From the NCBI RefSeq assembly GCF_024171695.1, contig NZ_JAMTCF010000003.1, positions 419,548-483,547 of the forward strand: DNA of 64,000 nt, read 5' to 3'. The translations under genes and the position numbers were made by a program. Numbering within the stretch: the first letter of the stretch is position 1; each line of letters begins with the position of its first letter. The DNA is from Actinosynnema pretiosum. Its GTDB lineage: Bacteria; Actinomycetota; Actinomycetes; Mycobacteriales; Pseudonocardiaceae. Of the stretch, positions 19,265-27,618 are shown in pieces. The notes beneath the pieces are model-generated. The model was not told the origin of the DNA and ran no database searches. It saw nothing but the letters and a program-made list of their open reading frames with translations.

Positions 19265-19720
19265 GTGGTGGAGGAGAAATCCCTGCTGGGAGTGGCTGCG
19301 CTCGCTGGGGGTGCTGTCGGCGGCGCTGCTACCGCTTTCTTTGCCGCCAACAAGCGCCTTGGGGAGATCATGGACACCGCGGCTGGTGCGGGTTCGCAGA
19401 AGTTCGAAGTCAACAAGGACAACATCCTCAAAGCTGTGCAGATCATCAGCACTCAGCTGGACTCGCTCACGCGCAAGTTCGGCAGCAGCAAGTCCGGGCT
19501 CATGATCAGGGCTGTGGGTGATGCCGACCCCATCACGGTCAGCGTCGTCACCGCGTGGAACAACAACCTCGTTCTCGACGACGATTCGTACGCCAAGCGC
19601 GTCCAGCAGTACATCGAGAGCCTGAGCGATCTGCTGGACCAGTTGCGCGCGGCGGCCCAGGAGTACGGCTTCACCGAAGAGCAGATCAAGAGCCGGTTGG
19701 CCGGAGGTCAGAGTGCGTAG
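19265..19720 (+). CDS. Helical type VII-associated protein (PE/WXG-like, 151 aa)
   Basis: I do not recognise a named family. The protein opens with a small glycine-alanine hydrophobic stretch (LLGVAALAGGAVGGAATAFFA), then long helices. A VVTAWNNNLVLDDDSYAKRV turn lies near residue 97 and the C-terminus is a charged helix (FTEEQIKSRLAGG). Two start GTGs (19265, 19268) follow GGGGAGGG. The gene overlaps a DUF3558 gene by 8 bp and precedes PPE-like and EspG genes, so I infer a small partner of the PPE-like protein. At least three decayed relatives lie upstream. Confidence 0.7.
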   Translation: MVEEKSLLGVAALAGGAVGGAATAFFAANKRLGEIMDTAAGAGSQKFEVNKDNILKAVQIISTQLDSLTRKFGSSKSGLMIRAVGDADPITVSVVTAWNNNLVLDDDSYAKRVQQYIESLSDLLDQLRAAAQEYGFTEEQIKSRLAGGQSA

Positions 19721-20321
19721 TGCCCGCGCCGCTCTCGTCGCGCTCCCCCTCATCGGACTCCTGGCAGCGGGGTGCACCACCGGGAAAACCGGATCCGCCA
19801 CCCCCATCGGGCAGGGAGGCGCCACCGAGCAGACCTCGTCGCCTTCCAGCAGCGCCCAGGCGTCGACCCGCCCTGCGGTGCTCGAACTCGACGGTCTCGA
19901 CCCGTGCAAGGCGTTCACCCCGGATCAGATGAAGCAGCTCGGAGTGGACAAGGCTTCCAAGGAAAGCTCGACGATCGGGCAGCTGACGGACGTCGCGTCC
20001 TGCCAGTACAGCCCCGACTTCGGCGACCCCTTCACCTACCTCGTCGGGTTCGTGACCAACGAGGGCTTCGAGAACTGGGACAAAGGGGTGACGGTGACCG
20101 CCGAACCGTCTGTGGTCCAGGGCTTCCCCGCGAAGCAGGTCACCTTCGTGGGCGACACGGAGGGGGATTCCTGTCTCGTCGTGGTCGACGTCGCGGACGG
20201 GCAGCACCTCTACATGAACTACCAGCCGATCGCGAAGCGCGATCCGGACCTGGCCGCGGTGTGCGCGCGGGCCACGCAGGCCGCCGGGTTCGTGCTGACC
20301 ACGTTGCCTACCTTGAAGTGA
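19713..20321 (+). CDS. DUF3558 family lipoprotein
   Basis: The 202-aa protein starts at GTG 19713 (GGAGG six bases upstream), overlapping the helical gene's end by 8 bp. The lipoprotein signal RAALVALPLIGLLAAGC is followed by a Ser/Thr-rich linker, then the DUF3558 domain: LDGLDPCKAFTPDQMKQLGV, VASCQYS, FPAKQVTFVGD, DSCLVVVDVADGQHLYMNY and a C-terminal AVCARATQAAGFVLTTLPTLK helix. The conserved cysteines suggest disulfides in the exported domain. It is the second gene of the first PPE/EspG module. Confidence 0.85.
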   Translation: MRSARAALVALPLIGLLAAGCTTGKTGSATPIGQGGATEQTSSPSSSAQASTRPAVLELDGLDPCKAFTPDQMKQLGVDKASKESSTIGQLTDVASCQYSPDFGDPFTYLVGFVTNEGFENWDKGVTVTAEPSVVQGFPAKQVTFVGDTEGDSCLVVVDVADGQHLYMNYQPIAKRDPDLAAVCARATQAAGFVLTTLPTLK

Positions 20322-20333
20322 GGGGGACGGATC

Positions 20334-21647
20334 ATGAGCGGACAGACCGCAGTCGGTGACCACCGCGTTCAGGGCTACAGCAACGAGGCCCTCGCGGGCA
20401 TGATCGACAACATCAAGAGCGGCAACATGGCACCGCTGTTTTCTGCGGCCTCCAGTGCCCTGCGCACGCTCGCGGAGGATCTCGACCAGACCGACGAGCT
20501 GCTGCGCAAGCAGTTGGAGGGTCTCACCGACTGGCAGGGCCTCGCTGGCGCGGGCGCGAACAAGGCTGTCACGGTCCAAGCCGAGGGCGCCGGCCAGGGC
20601 AGCGACGCCGGCCAGCAGAACTCCCAGGCCACCTCGTCCCAGGGCGACACCTACAGCAACACCCGCAACAACCTCCCCGAGTCCCAGACCCTCCGGGGCG
20701 CCACCGAGAACGGGTTCCTCGACAACGCCGCCGGGTTCTTCGGGTACGAGACCGACCACGCCGCCGAGGTCAAGGCCACCCAGGCCGCCCGCGAGACCGC
20801 CATTCGCGGGTTCGAGCAGTACCAGTCGGCGAGCCAGGACGCGCTCGGGCAGTACCAGTCCATGAACAAGCCCCCCACCTACGACGTCACCGCCGTCTCC
20901 AGCGCCGCCACCGCCATGCCCTCCGTCCAGCAGTTCTCCGGCACCCCCGGCGGCCTCGCCGTCGGCGGGTCCGCGCCCGGCGGGATGGTCGGGGCGCCCG
21001 GCTCCGTCGGCGGCGGCTCGGTCACCGGGTTCCCCGGTCTGCCCGGCGGCGGGCTCGTCGGCACGCCCGGCGGGGGTGGTGGTGGCGGGCTCTCGCCGCA
21101 GCTGCCCGGTGGTGGGTCGACCGGCATCGCGCCGGTGCTGCCCGGACTCGGCACGCCCGGTGGCAGCACCGGCGGCTCGCTGCTCGGCAAGCTGCCCGGC
21201 GGGTCCAACTTCGGGCTCGGGCTCGGCCTCGGGCTGGCGGGCGCCGCCGGGCTCGGGGTCGCCGCCAGCACCGCTCGCGGGGGGCAGGTCGTGCGCGGGG
21301 GCGCGGGTGGCGCCGGTGGCGCGGGCGCGCTCACCGGGGACGCCGCCAAGGCCGCCGGTGTCAAGAACTCCGGCCCGGTCACCGGCAAGTCCGCAGGCGT
21401 GTCCGCCACGATCGGCGCCATCGACGGCGACGAGCGCCTCGGGCGCGGCGGCGCGGCGGGCAGGGGCGCCCTCGCGGGCAAGGCCGGGGCGGCGTCGATG
21501 ATGCAGCCCGCCGCCTCCGCCAAGGGCGGCCCCGACGAGGAGGACGGCGAGCACATCCGCAAGTACGGGGTGGACTCGGACGACGTCTTCGGCGACGAGC
21601 GCATGGTCGTGCAGTCCGTCATCGGCGACGAACCCGAGGCGAAGTGA
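20334..21647 (+). CDS. PPE-like type VII secretion substrate with Gly-rich C-terminus
   Basis: The ATG at 20334 follows AGGGGGA. The 437-aa protein has an all-helical N-terminal domain of about 175 residues with a W-Q-G (W67-G69) turn like WXG100/PPE proteins. Next comes a Gly/Pro/Ala-rich low-complexity region to about residue 370. The C-terminus is acidic and ends DVFGDERMVVQSVIGDEPEA, shared with the paralogue at 50462. It overlaps the EspG gene by 4 bp (GTGA), which strongly suggests a substrate-chaperone pair. I infer export by an ESX system not encoded in this window. Confidence 0.8.
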   Translation: MSGQTAVGDHRVQGYSNEALAGMIDNIKSGNMAPLFSAASSALRTLAEDLDQTDELLRKQLEGLTDWQGLAGAGANKAVTVQAEGAGQGSDAGQQNSQATSSQGDTYSNTRNNLPESQTLRGATENGFLDNAAGFFGYETDHAAEVKATQAARETAIRGFEQYQSASQDALGQYQSMNKPPTYDVTAVSSAATAMPSVQQFSGTPGGLAVGGSAPGGMVGAPGSVGGGSVTGFPGLPGGGLVGTPGGGGGGGLSPQLPGGGSTGIAPVLPGLGTPGGSTGGSLLGKLPGGSNFGLGLGLGLAGAAGLGVAASTARGGQVVRGGAGGAGGAGALTGDAAKAAGVKNSGPVTGKSAGVSATIGAIDGDERLGRGGAAGRGALAGKAGAASMMQPAASAKGGPDEEDGEHIRKYGVDSDDVFGDERMVVQSVIGDEPEAK

Positions 21648-22420
21648 CCTCTCCCGGCACCGCGGTGCTGTCCACCCTGGAGTTCGACGTCGCCTGGGAA
21701 GCCGAGAAGCTCCCCAGGCGCAACGTCGCGCTCGACGTCCCCAGCCCCGGCATCACGCACACCGAGCGCGCCGAGCTCGTGCGCTCGGCGTGGCAGTCGC
21801 TGGAGCAGCGCGACCTCGCGTCCCGGCAGCGGATCAGCCCCGAGCTGGCCGACGCGTTCTCGCTGCTGGCCAACCCGCAGGCCTGCGTGGACATCTGGAT
21901 CTGGGTCGACGGCCGCAAGATCAAGGGCCTCGCCGCGTCCGCCGGGGACGACGCGGTGCTGGGCGTGGTCGACGGCGACGAGGTGTGGCTGATCCCGTCC
22001 CGCGCGACCGCGCTGGCCGAGGTGGCGGTGTCGGTGGCGGGCGAGATGCCCGCCGGGCGCGGGCGCTCCATCAGCCTGCCCAACGACGTGCTCCGCACCG
22101 CCTCCACCAAGGCGGGCCCGAGCGCCGAGCGGCTCATCACCGAGCTGGAGCGGCAGGGCGTGCCGCTGCACGAGGCGCAGGAGCTGGCCGCCATGTGCGA
22201 CGGCATGGGCACGCGCGGCCAGTTCGGCGCCGAGCGGGCCGCCAAGCGCGGCGAGCCCACCACCAGGGCCAAGCGCGTCGTCGCCTGGCACGACACCCCG
22301 TCCGGCCGCTACCTGCACCTGGTGCGCCCCAGCTCGGACGGCCGCGACTGGAGCACGATCACCCCGATCGACAACACCCGGCTCGCGGCCTGCGTCTGGG
22401 AGCTCCTCCAGGAGGTGTGA
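21644..22420 (+). CDS. EspG family type VII secretion chaperone
   Basis: The 258-aa protein begins at GTG 21644 inside the PPE-like gene's stop (GTGA). It matches the EspG pattern: LSTLEFDVAWEAEKL at the start, a DIWIWVDGRKIKGLAA strand near residue 83, then a GQFGAERAAKRGEPTTRAKR turn and a SGRYLHLVRPSSDGRDWSTI strand near the end. EspG proteins bind cognate PPE proteins in the cytosol and keep them soluble for secretion; that is established for mycobacteria. A 16-bp terminator follows. Confidence 0.88.
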   Translation: MTSPGTAVLSTLEFDVAWEAEKLPRRNVALDVPSPGITHTERAELVRSAWQSLEQRDLASRQRISPELADAFSLLANPQACVDIWIWVDGRKIKGLAASAGDDAVLGVVDGDEVWLIPSRATALAEVAVSVAGEMPAGRGRSISLPNDVLRTASTKAGPSAERLITELERQGVPLHEAQELAAMCDGMGTRGQFGAERAAKRGEPTTRAKRVVAWHDTPSGRYLHLVRPSSDGRDWSTITPIDNTRLAACVWELLQEV

Positions 22421-22422
22421 CC

Positions 22423-22466
22423 GGTCCCGAGGCCGCCCCCGCACCCGCGCGGGCGGCCTCGGGACC
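22423..22466 (+). terminator. Terminator hairpin after EspG
   Basis: A perfect 16-bp stem (22423-22438 with 22451-22466, starting GGTCCCGAGG) and a 12-nt loop lie 2 bp after the EspG stop. It separates the operon from the 22508 gene. Confidence 0.85.
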
Positions 22467-22507
22467 CGTCGCGTGGAACCCCGCCCCACCCCGCCGCGTC
22501 CTCCGTC

Positions 22508-23056
22508 GTGTCGATCGACCCCGCGGTGACCGCGACAACGCTCGAAGCCCCGGCCTTCCTGGCCGCCTGGCGGCACCTGGACCTCGGCGCGATGCCGCTG
22601 GTCCTGCACGTGCCGGGGCCCGCGGCCCCCTGGGCCGACCTGGTCGCGAACGGCCTGGCGGGCGCCACCGCCCTCGACCCGTGGCTGGCCGACGCCTGCG
22701 CGCTGCTCGCCGCCCCACCCCGCTCGGTCGACCTGCGCCTGGGCTACGGCAGCGCCGCCGTGCGCGCCCTCGCCGCCCCGTCCGGCCCCGGCGCGCTCCG
22801 CGCCGTCCTCGCGCACCACGCGGTCACCCTCGCCGAGCTGCCCTCCCCCGACCTGCCCGCCGCGCTGGTCGACCTGATCCCCGCGCACGCGGGCGGCCGG
22901 ATCGGCGCCCCCGACCTGAGCGGCCGGATCGGGGCCGCCGCGCTCGACGCGGACGGCCGCAGGCGCCGCGCCGCCGACGTCGTCGACTTCCACGGCCCCG
23001 TCCACGCCGACGTGCTCCTCGCCCGCGCGACCGCGCTGCTCGGCGGCCTCGCGTAG
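22508..23056 (+). CDS. Shortened EspG-like protein
   Basis: The 182-aa product resembles the EspG proteins here: LEAPAFLAAWRHLDLGAMPL aligns with LSAEEFDVLWERFDAGPMPL of the 52008 gene, and SVDLRLGYGSAAVRALAAPSG with the DARLWLGRSVRVLAAANGD strand. The C-terminal helix-rich half is about 90 residues shorter, with GRIGAAALDADGRRRRAADV keeping the GxFGA turn. It has GTG start 22508 with no ribosome binding site. It may be a degenerate chaperone or a distinct small EspG. Confidence 0.7.
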   Translation: MSIDPAVTATTLEAPAFLAAWRHLDLGAMPLVLHVPGPAAPWADLVANGLAGATALDPWLADACALLAAPPRSVDLRLGYGSAAVRALAAPSGPGALRAVLAHHAVTLAELPSPDLPAALVDLIPAHAGGRIGAPDLSGRIGAAALDADGRRRRAADVVDFHGPVHADVLLARATALLGGLA

Positions 23057-23065
23057 GTTGTCGCC

Positions 23066-24232
23066 ATGCCCGGTGCCTCCGCCCGATCGGACGTCCCCCC
23101 GTTCCGCGTGATGGAGGTGCTGTCCGCCGCCGCCGAGCGGCAGCGCGCCAAGGGGGACGTGGTCTCCCTCGCCGCGGGCCAACCGTCGGGGCGCGCGCCG
23201 GGCCCGGTGCTGGAGGCCGCGCGCCGCGCCCTGGTCGAGCAGCCCCTCGGCTACACCGAGCAGCTGGGCATCCCGGAGCTGCGCGAGGCCATCGCGGGCC
23301 ACTACGACCACGAGCACGGCCTGGCCGTCTCCCCGGACGACGTCGTCGTCACCACCGGCTCCTCGGGCGCGTTCCTGCTGGCGTTCCTGGCCGCGTTCGA
23401 CCCCGGCGACCGGGTCGCGCTGGCCCGCCCCGGCTACCCCGCCTACCGCAACATCCTGCGCGCCCTCGGCTGCGAGGTCGTGGAGCTCCAGTGCGGCCCG
23501 GACACCCGGTTCCAGCCCACGGTCGACATGCTGGAGGGCCTGGACCTCAAGGGCCTGGTGCTGGCCAGCCCCGCCAACCCCACCGGCACGGTGCTGGCCG
23601 CGCCGGAGCTGGCCGCCCTCACCGGCTGGTGCGCCGAGCGCGGCGTGCGGCTGGTCAGCGACGAGATCTACCACGGCATCAGCTTCGGCGCGCCGCTCAG
23701 CTCGGCCTGGGAGACCTCCCGCGACGCGGTCGTGGTGAACTCGTTCTCCAAGGCGTTCGCGATGACCGGCTGGCGCCTGGGCTGGGCGCTCATGCCGCCG
23801 GACCTGCGGGCCGCCGCCGACCGGCTGACCGGCAACTTCACCCTGTGCCCGCCCGCGCTGCCGCAGCACGCCGCCGTCGCCGCGTTCACCCCCGAGTCCC
23901 GCGCCGAGATGGCCGGACTGGTCGAGGGCTACCGCGTCAACCGCGACCTGCTGCTCAAGGGCCTGGCCGACCTGGGCATCACCAGGGTGGCCCCGGCGGA
24001 CGGCGCGTTCTACGCCTACGCCGACGTCAGCCACCTCACCGACGACTCGACGGCGTTCTGCCGCAGGCTGCTCGACGACACGGGCGTGGCGATCGTGCCC
24101 GGCGCGGACTTCGACCCCGTGCTCGGCCACGAGCACGTGCGCTTCTCGTTCGCCTCGTCCCGCGCGGACGTCGAGGAGGCGCTGCGCCGGATCGGGGACT
24201 GGCTGGAACCCCAGGGCCCGCCCGCGCGTTGA
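23066..24232 (+). CDS. Class I/II pyridoxal-phosphate aminotransferase
   Basis: The 388-aa fold-type I enzyme has the FSKAFAMTGWRLGW motif with the PLP-binding lysine near residue 231, a TTGSSGAFLLAF cofactor loop, SPANPTGTV near residue 169, and SDEIYHGISFG with the PLP-contacting Asp and Tyr. A C-terminal RFSFASS carries the substrate carboxylate arginine. It probably transaminates an amino acid, perhaps aspartate, alanine or valine type. A TAGGTT box ends 6 nt before the ATG and there is no ribosome binding site, so the message is likely leaderless. Confidence 0.92.
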   Translation: MPGASARSDVPPFRVMEVLSAAAERQRAKGDVVSLAAGQPSGRAPGPVLEAARRALVEQPLGYTEQLGIPELREAIAGHYDHEHGLAVSPDDVVVTTGSSGAFLLAFLAAFDPGDRVALARPGYPAYRNILRALGCEVVELQCGPDTRFQPTVDMLEGLDLKGLVLASPANPTGTVLAAPELAALTGWCAERGVRLVSDEIYHGISFGAPLSSAWETSRDAVVVNSFSKAFAMTGWRLGWALMPPDLRAAADRLTGNFTLCPPALPQHAAVAAFTPESRAEMAGLVEGYRVNRDLLLKGLADLGITRVAPADGAFYAYADVSHLTDDSTAFCRRLLDDTGVAIVPGADFDPVLGHEHVRFSFASSRADVEEALRRIGDWLEPQGPPAR

Positions 24233-24238
24233 ACGGAC

Positions 24239-24391
24239 ATGCTCAGGATCATCGCGGTGCTGCTGGCCCTCTGGCTGGTGCTCGCCGTGCTCGGCGCCCT
24301 GCTCAAGGGCGTGTTCTGGCTCGTGCTGATCGGCGGCACGGTCTTCCTCGGCCTCACCGCCTACGGGGCGATCAAGTCCAGGACCAGGTAG
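24239..24391 (+). CDS. Small hydrophobic membrane protein (50 aa)
   Basis: A 50-codon frame begins ATG 24239, six bases after the aminotransferase stop. It encodes LRIIAVLLALWLVLAVLGAL, a KGVF break, then LVLIGGTVFLGLTAYGA and a basic tail IKSRTR. This is two short membrane segments or one hairpin. The composition and spacing support a real small gene; its function is unknown. Confidence 0.6.
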   Translation: MLRIIAVLLALWLVLAVLGALLKGVFWLVLIGGTVFLGLTAYGAIKSRTR

Positions 24392-24412
24392 CGCGCCGCG
24401 CCAAAACGCGCT

Positions 24413-24440
24413 GACCTGCGGAAACGAGGTTCCGCAGGTC
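24413..24440. terminator. Hairpin between convergent genes
   Basis: An 11-bp perfect stem GACCTGCGGAA (24413-24423) pairs with 24430-24440 around a 6-nt loop. It lies between the small membrane gene and the convergent HAD gene and could act on both strands. Confidence 0.75.
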
Positions 24441-24484
24441 CTCGTCCGCGCCTGCGGGCAGACCGGGCGCGCCCAGCCGCGCGC

Positions 24485-25072
24485 CTACAGCACGCCCAGC
24501 CGCGCCAACTGCTCGCGGGCGTCGGCCACCCCGCGCCACAGCAGCCCCGACATCCCGGCCGCCACCGCGCCGTCCACGTTGACCTGCCGGTCGTCCAGGA
24601 ACACGCAGTCCCCCGGCTCCGCGCCGAGCCGCTCCGCGAGCAGCCGCCACACCTCCGGGTCCGGCTTGATCACGCCCAGGTCCCCGGAGAACACCAGGTG
24701 CCGGAAGTGCCCGGTCCACGCCTGCCGCTCCACGGCCCGCCCGAACGAGGACGCCGCGTTGGACAGCAGCGCCAGCGGCGCCCCGGCCGAGGCCAGCTCC
24801 CCGATCAGCGCCACGCTCTCCTCCGACGGCCGCATCCACCCGGCCCGGTCCACCTCGGCCAGCCGACCGGCCAGCTCCGGACCCACGGCCACGCCGAGGT
24901 CGGCCCCCACGCGCGCCCAGTACTCGTCGTCGGGCAGCCCCCGGTCGTAGGCGTCCCGGTGCCGCCAGTACGCCTCGCCGACGTCCGCGACGCCGAGCAG
25001 CGCGGCGAGCCGGGGCAGCTCCTCGCTCGGGTGGCTGATGACCTCGCCGTAGTCGAACACGATCCAGCGCAC
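24485..25072 (-). CDS. HAD family hydrolase
   Basis: The 195-aa HAD protein has motif I FDYGEV (nucleophile Asp6, but Gly instead of the second Asp), motif II LLSNAAS, motif III lysine in VIKPDPEVW and motif IV FLDDRQVN. The DxG form of motif I is seen in the epoxide-hydrolase-N-like subgroup, so it may be a phosphatase of altered mechanism. It starts 4 bp after the threonine aldolase stop and is probably co-transcribed with it. Confidence 0.88.
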   Translation of the reverse strand: MRWIVFDYGEVISHPSEELPRLAALLGVADVGEAYWRHRDAYDRGLPDDEYWARVGADLGVAVGPELAGRLAEVDRAGWMRPSEESVALIGELASAGAPLALLSNAASSFGRAVERQAWTGHFRHLVFSGDLGVIKPDPEVWRLLAERLGAEPGDCVFLDDRQVNVDGAVAAGMSGLLWRGVADAREQLARLGVL

Positions 25073-25076
25073 GGCG

Positions 25077-26096
25077 TCAGCTCGCCGAGGAGATGCGGCG
25101 CAGGGCCTCGGCGATGGCCTCGGCGCCCGCGTCGCGGTGGGTCACGAACCGGACCTTGCCCGACATCGTGCTGGCGTGCACCCCCAGGTGGCGCAGGCCG
25201 CTGAGGGTCACCTCCAGGTCGGGCACCTCGGCGAGCACGATGTTGGTCTCCGGCTCCACCACGTCCCAGCCCAGCTCGACCAGCCCGTCCGCGAGCGCCT
25301 TCGCGTTCACGTGGTCGGCCTCCAGGTCGTCGATCCGGTCCAGCCCGATCAGACCGGCGGCGGCCAGCACGCCGCCCTGCCGAACCCCGCCGCCGAGCAT
25401 CTTGCGCAGCCGCCGCGCCTCTTGCACGAACGTGGTGGTCCCGGCGACCACCGACCCGACCGGCGCGCCCAGCCCCTTGCTCAGGCACACCTGCACGGTG
25501 TCCACGCCCACGGTCAGCGCCGCCGGGGGCAGCCCCAGCCGCACCGCCGCGTTCCACAGCCGCGCCCCGTCCAGGTGCACCCGCAGTCCGATGTCGCGGG
25601 CCGCCGACACCAGCAGCGCGTGCTCGTCCGGCGGCGTCACGGTCCCGCCCGCCGCGTTGTGCGTGTTCTCCAGGCACAGCAGCCGCGAGGTCAGCGCGTA
25701 GTAGGGACCGGGCGCTCCGGCGGCGGCGCGCACCGACTCGGCCGTGACCCGTCCGGGGGCGACATCCCACTCCAACGGGTGGGGCATCCCACCCGCGAGC
25801 CACGCGGCGGTGCCGAGCTCGGCGTCCAGCACGTGCGCCCCGCGCGCGGCCAGGAACCGGTCACCCCGCCGCAGGTGCGCCATCAGCGCGATCAGGTTCC
25901 CCATGGACCCGGACGGCACCCACAGCGCCGCGTCCACGCCGAGCAGGTCCGCGACCCGCTCCTCCAGTCTGCGCATCGTCGGGTCCTGGTCGAGCACGTC
26001 GTCGCCCACTTCGGCGGCCGACATGGCCAGGCGCATCTTCTCGTCGGGCTGCGTCACGGTGTCCGACCGGAGGTCGATCGGTGCGAGCTGGGTCAC
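25077..26096 (-). CDS. ltaE: Low-specificity threonine aldolase
   Basis: The 339-aa fold-type I PLP enzyme cleaves threonine or allo-threonine to glycine and acetaldehyde. It starts with DLRSDTVTQPDEKMRLAM, and has a DPTMRRLEERVADLLG segment, the LENTHNAAGGTV loop, HLDGARLWNAA and the PLP lysine in CLSKGLGAPVGS near residue 206. GTG 26096 is used; the ribosome site is poor. The glycine it yields could feed PurD, but that link is inference. HAD hydrolase gene follows. Confidence 0.92.
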   Translation of the reverse strand: MTQLAPIDLRSDTVTQPDEKMRLAMSAAEVGDDVLDQDPTMRRLEERVADLLGVDAALWVPSGSMGNLIALMAHLRRGDRFLAARGAHVLDAELGTAAWLAGGMPHPLEWDVAPGRVTAESVRAAAGAPGPYYALTSRLLCLENTHNAAGGTVTPPDEHALLVSAARDIGLRVHLDGARLWNAAVRLGLPPAALTVGVDTVQVCLSKGLGAPVGSVVAGTTTFVQEARRLRKMLGGGVRQGGVLAAAGLIGLDRIDDLEADHVNAKALADGLVELGWDVVEPETNIVLAEVPDLEVTLSGLRHLGVHASTMSGKVRFVTHRDAGAEAIAEALRRISSAS

Positions 26097-26248
26097 GAAA
26101 GGATCACATCACACCGGGCAAGCCCTGTCCCGACGGCCTCCGCCGTACCACGATGGAGGTGACGCACGTCTCCCGGAGGAGTCGTGCAACCACCAGGTGC
26201 CCCGGTTCCGTCCGGTAGGTGCAAGCACGACGAGCGGAGAGCGTCCGC

Positions 26249-26764
26249 GTGGACCAGCACGACGAGCAGGAGTTCGCGGAGTACTTCGCGGCTCGCCGGG
26301 AGGCCGTGCGCCGAACGGCGTTCCTGCTGTGCGGTGACTGGCACCGGGCGGACGACCTCGCCCAGACCGCGTTCGTCGCGCTGCACCGCAAGTGGCGCAA
26401 GATCAGGGACAAGGGCGCGCTCGACGCCTACGTCCGCCGCTGCGTGGTGCGCGCGGTGATCGACGAGTCCCGGCGGCCCTGGCGGCGGGAGCGGTTCGTG
26501 GACTCGGTCCCCGAGCAGCCCTCCACCGACGAGGTCGCCGAGTCGGTGGTCACCAGGGAGGCGCTCGTCGCGGGGCTCAAGCGGGTGCCGCCGAGGCAGC
26601 GGGCGGTGCTCGTGCTGCGGTTCCTGGAGGGCCTGGACGTCACGGCCGCCGCCGAGGCGCTGGGCTGCACCGAGGGCACCGTCAAGAGCCAGACCGCGCG
26701 GGGCCTCGCGGCGCTGCGCGAAGCGCTGGGCGACGCGCTCGACGACCTGAGGTCGGCGTCCTGA
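26249..26764 (+). CDS. SigE-family ECF RNA polymerase sigma factor
   Basis: The 171-aa protein is read from GTG 26249 behind GGAGA; a longer frame starts at 26219. Region 2 (FLLCGDWHRADDLAQTAFVALHRKW) and region 4 (RQRAVLVLRFLEGLDVTAAA with helix-turn-helix TEGTVKSQTARGL) are complete. C-G-D-W-H is characteristic of the actinobacterial SigE family (Streptomyces-type SigE-70). The next gene 37 bp on encodes a single-pass membrane protein that is probably its regulator. Confidence 0.92.
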   Translation: MDQHDEQEFAEYFAARREAVRRTAFLLCGDWHRADDLAQTAFVALHRKWRKIRDKGALDAYVRRCVVRAVIDESRRPWRRERFVDSVPEQPSTDEVAESVVTREALVAGLKRVPPRQRAVLVLRFLEGLDVTAAAEALGCTEGTVKSQTARGLAALREALGDALDDLRSAS

Positions 26765-26801
26765 ACGGGAGCGGCATGAACGGGAACGGGAGGTGGGGGT
26801 A

Positions 26802-27563
26802 GTGGACGAGCGGAAGCTCGCGGAGGCGTTCCGCGACGCGGCGGACGGAGCCCCGGCGCCCGCGTTCGACCTGGACTCGGTGCGCTCGGCGTCCAAGCGG
26901 GCCACCCTGCGCAGGCGCTCCGCGCTCGCCGCCGGGTCGACGCTGGCCGTCGTGCTGCTCGCGGGCGGCGTCGCGGCGGGCGGGCTGCTGCCCGCAGGCG
27001 GTCCCGAGCAGGCCTCGTCGGCGCTGGAGAGCCAGGCGCCCGCGACCCTGGACATGGAGGCCGCCACCGCCGAACCGCGCGTGCTGGGCACCGAGGACGG
27101 CCCGCGCGGCGAACCGGGGGAGCCCACCGGCGGCCCACCCCCCAAGAGCATCCCCGTGGACCCGCCCGAGCAGGGGGACGAGCCCTCGGGGAGCGCCGGT
27201 CCGACGACCGGTGGCACCCCCAGCGGGTGCGAAGCGGCCGACCGGGAGCTCGCTGTCGCCCTCGCAGGCGAACTCCCGGTCGCCCGCGACCTCGTGCCCA
27301 CCGGCGTCACCGGCTGCCCGGTGGGCGCGCGCGGCGCGAGCTACCTGGTCAGGGCGGGCTCCGACTACGCGACGGTGTCCGTCGTGCTGGTCCCCGCCGG
27401 GGTGGGCGCGACCCTGGCCACCGACCTGCGCCGCGAGGCCGTGGCCAGCACCGCCTCCGGGCAGACCGTCCACGTCCTCAGCGAGCCCGCCGCGGGCGCC
27501 ACCACCACCCCCTACGCCGCCGACCTGCCCCGGCTGGCCCGCGCGATCGCGGCCGGGCGGTGA
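26802..27563 (+). CDS. Single-pass membrane protein, probable sigma-factor partner
   Basis: The 253-aa product starts at GTG 26802 after GGGAGGTGGGGG. Residues 1-45 are cytoplasmic (EAFRDAADGAPAPAFDLDSV then RSASKRATLRRRS), followed by one membrane segment (ALAAGSTLAVVLLAGGVAAGGLL) and an extracellular Pro/Gly-rich linker and domain with a CEAADRELAVAL and TGCPVGAR cysteine pair. The layout matches the paralogous gene at 28780, also behind a SigE-like gene. I infer an anti-sigma or sensor role; no zinc-binding motif is visible. Confidence 0.7.
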   Translation: MDERKLAEAFRDAADGAPAPAFDLDSVRSASKRATLRRRSALAAGSTLAVVLLAGGVAAGGLLPAGGPEQASSALESQAPATLDMEAATAEPRVLGTEDGPRGEPGEPTGGPPPKSIPVDPPEQGDEPSGSAGPTTGGTPSGCEAADRELAVALAGELPVARDLVPTGVTGCPVGARGASYLVRAGSDYATVSVVLVPAGVGATLATDLRREAVASTASGQTVHVLSEPAAGATTTPYAADLPRLARAIAAGR

Positions 27564-27618
27564 ACCGGCGGGCCGGGCGCGTCCGACCCGCGCCCCACCT
27601 CCGGGTACCTTCCCCCGA

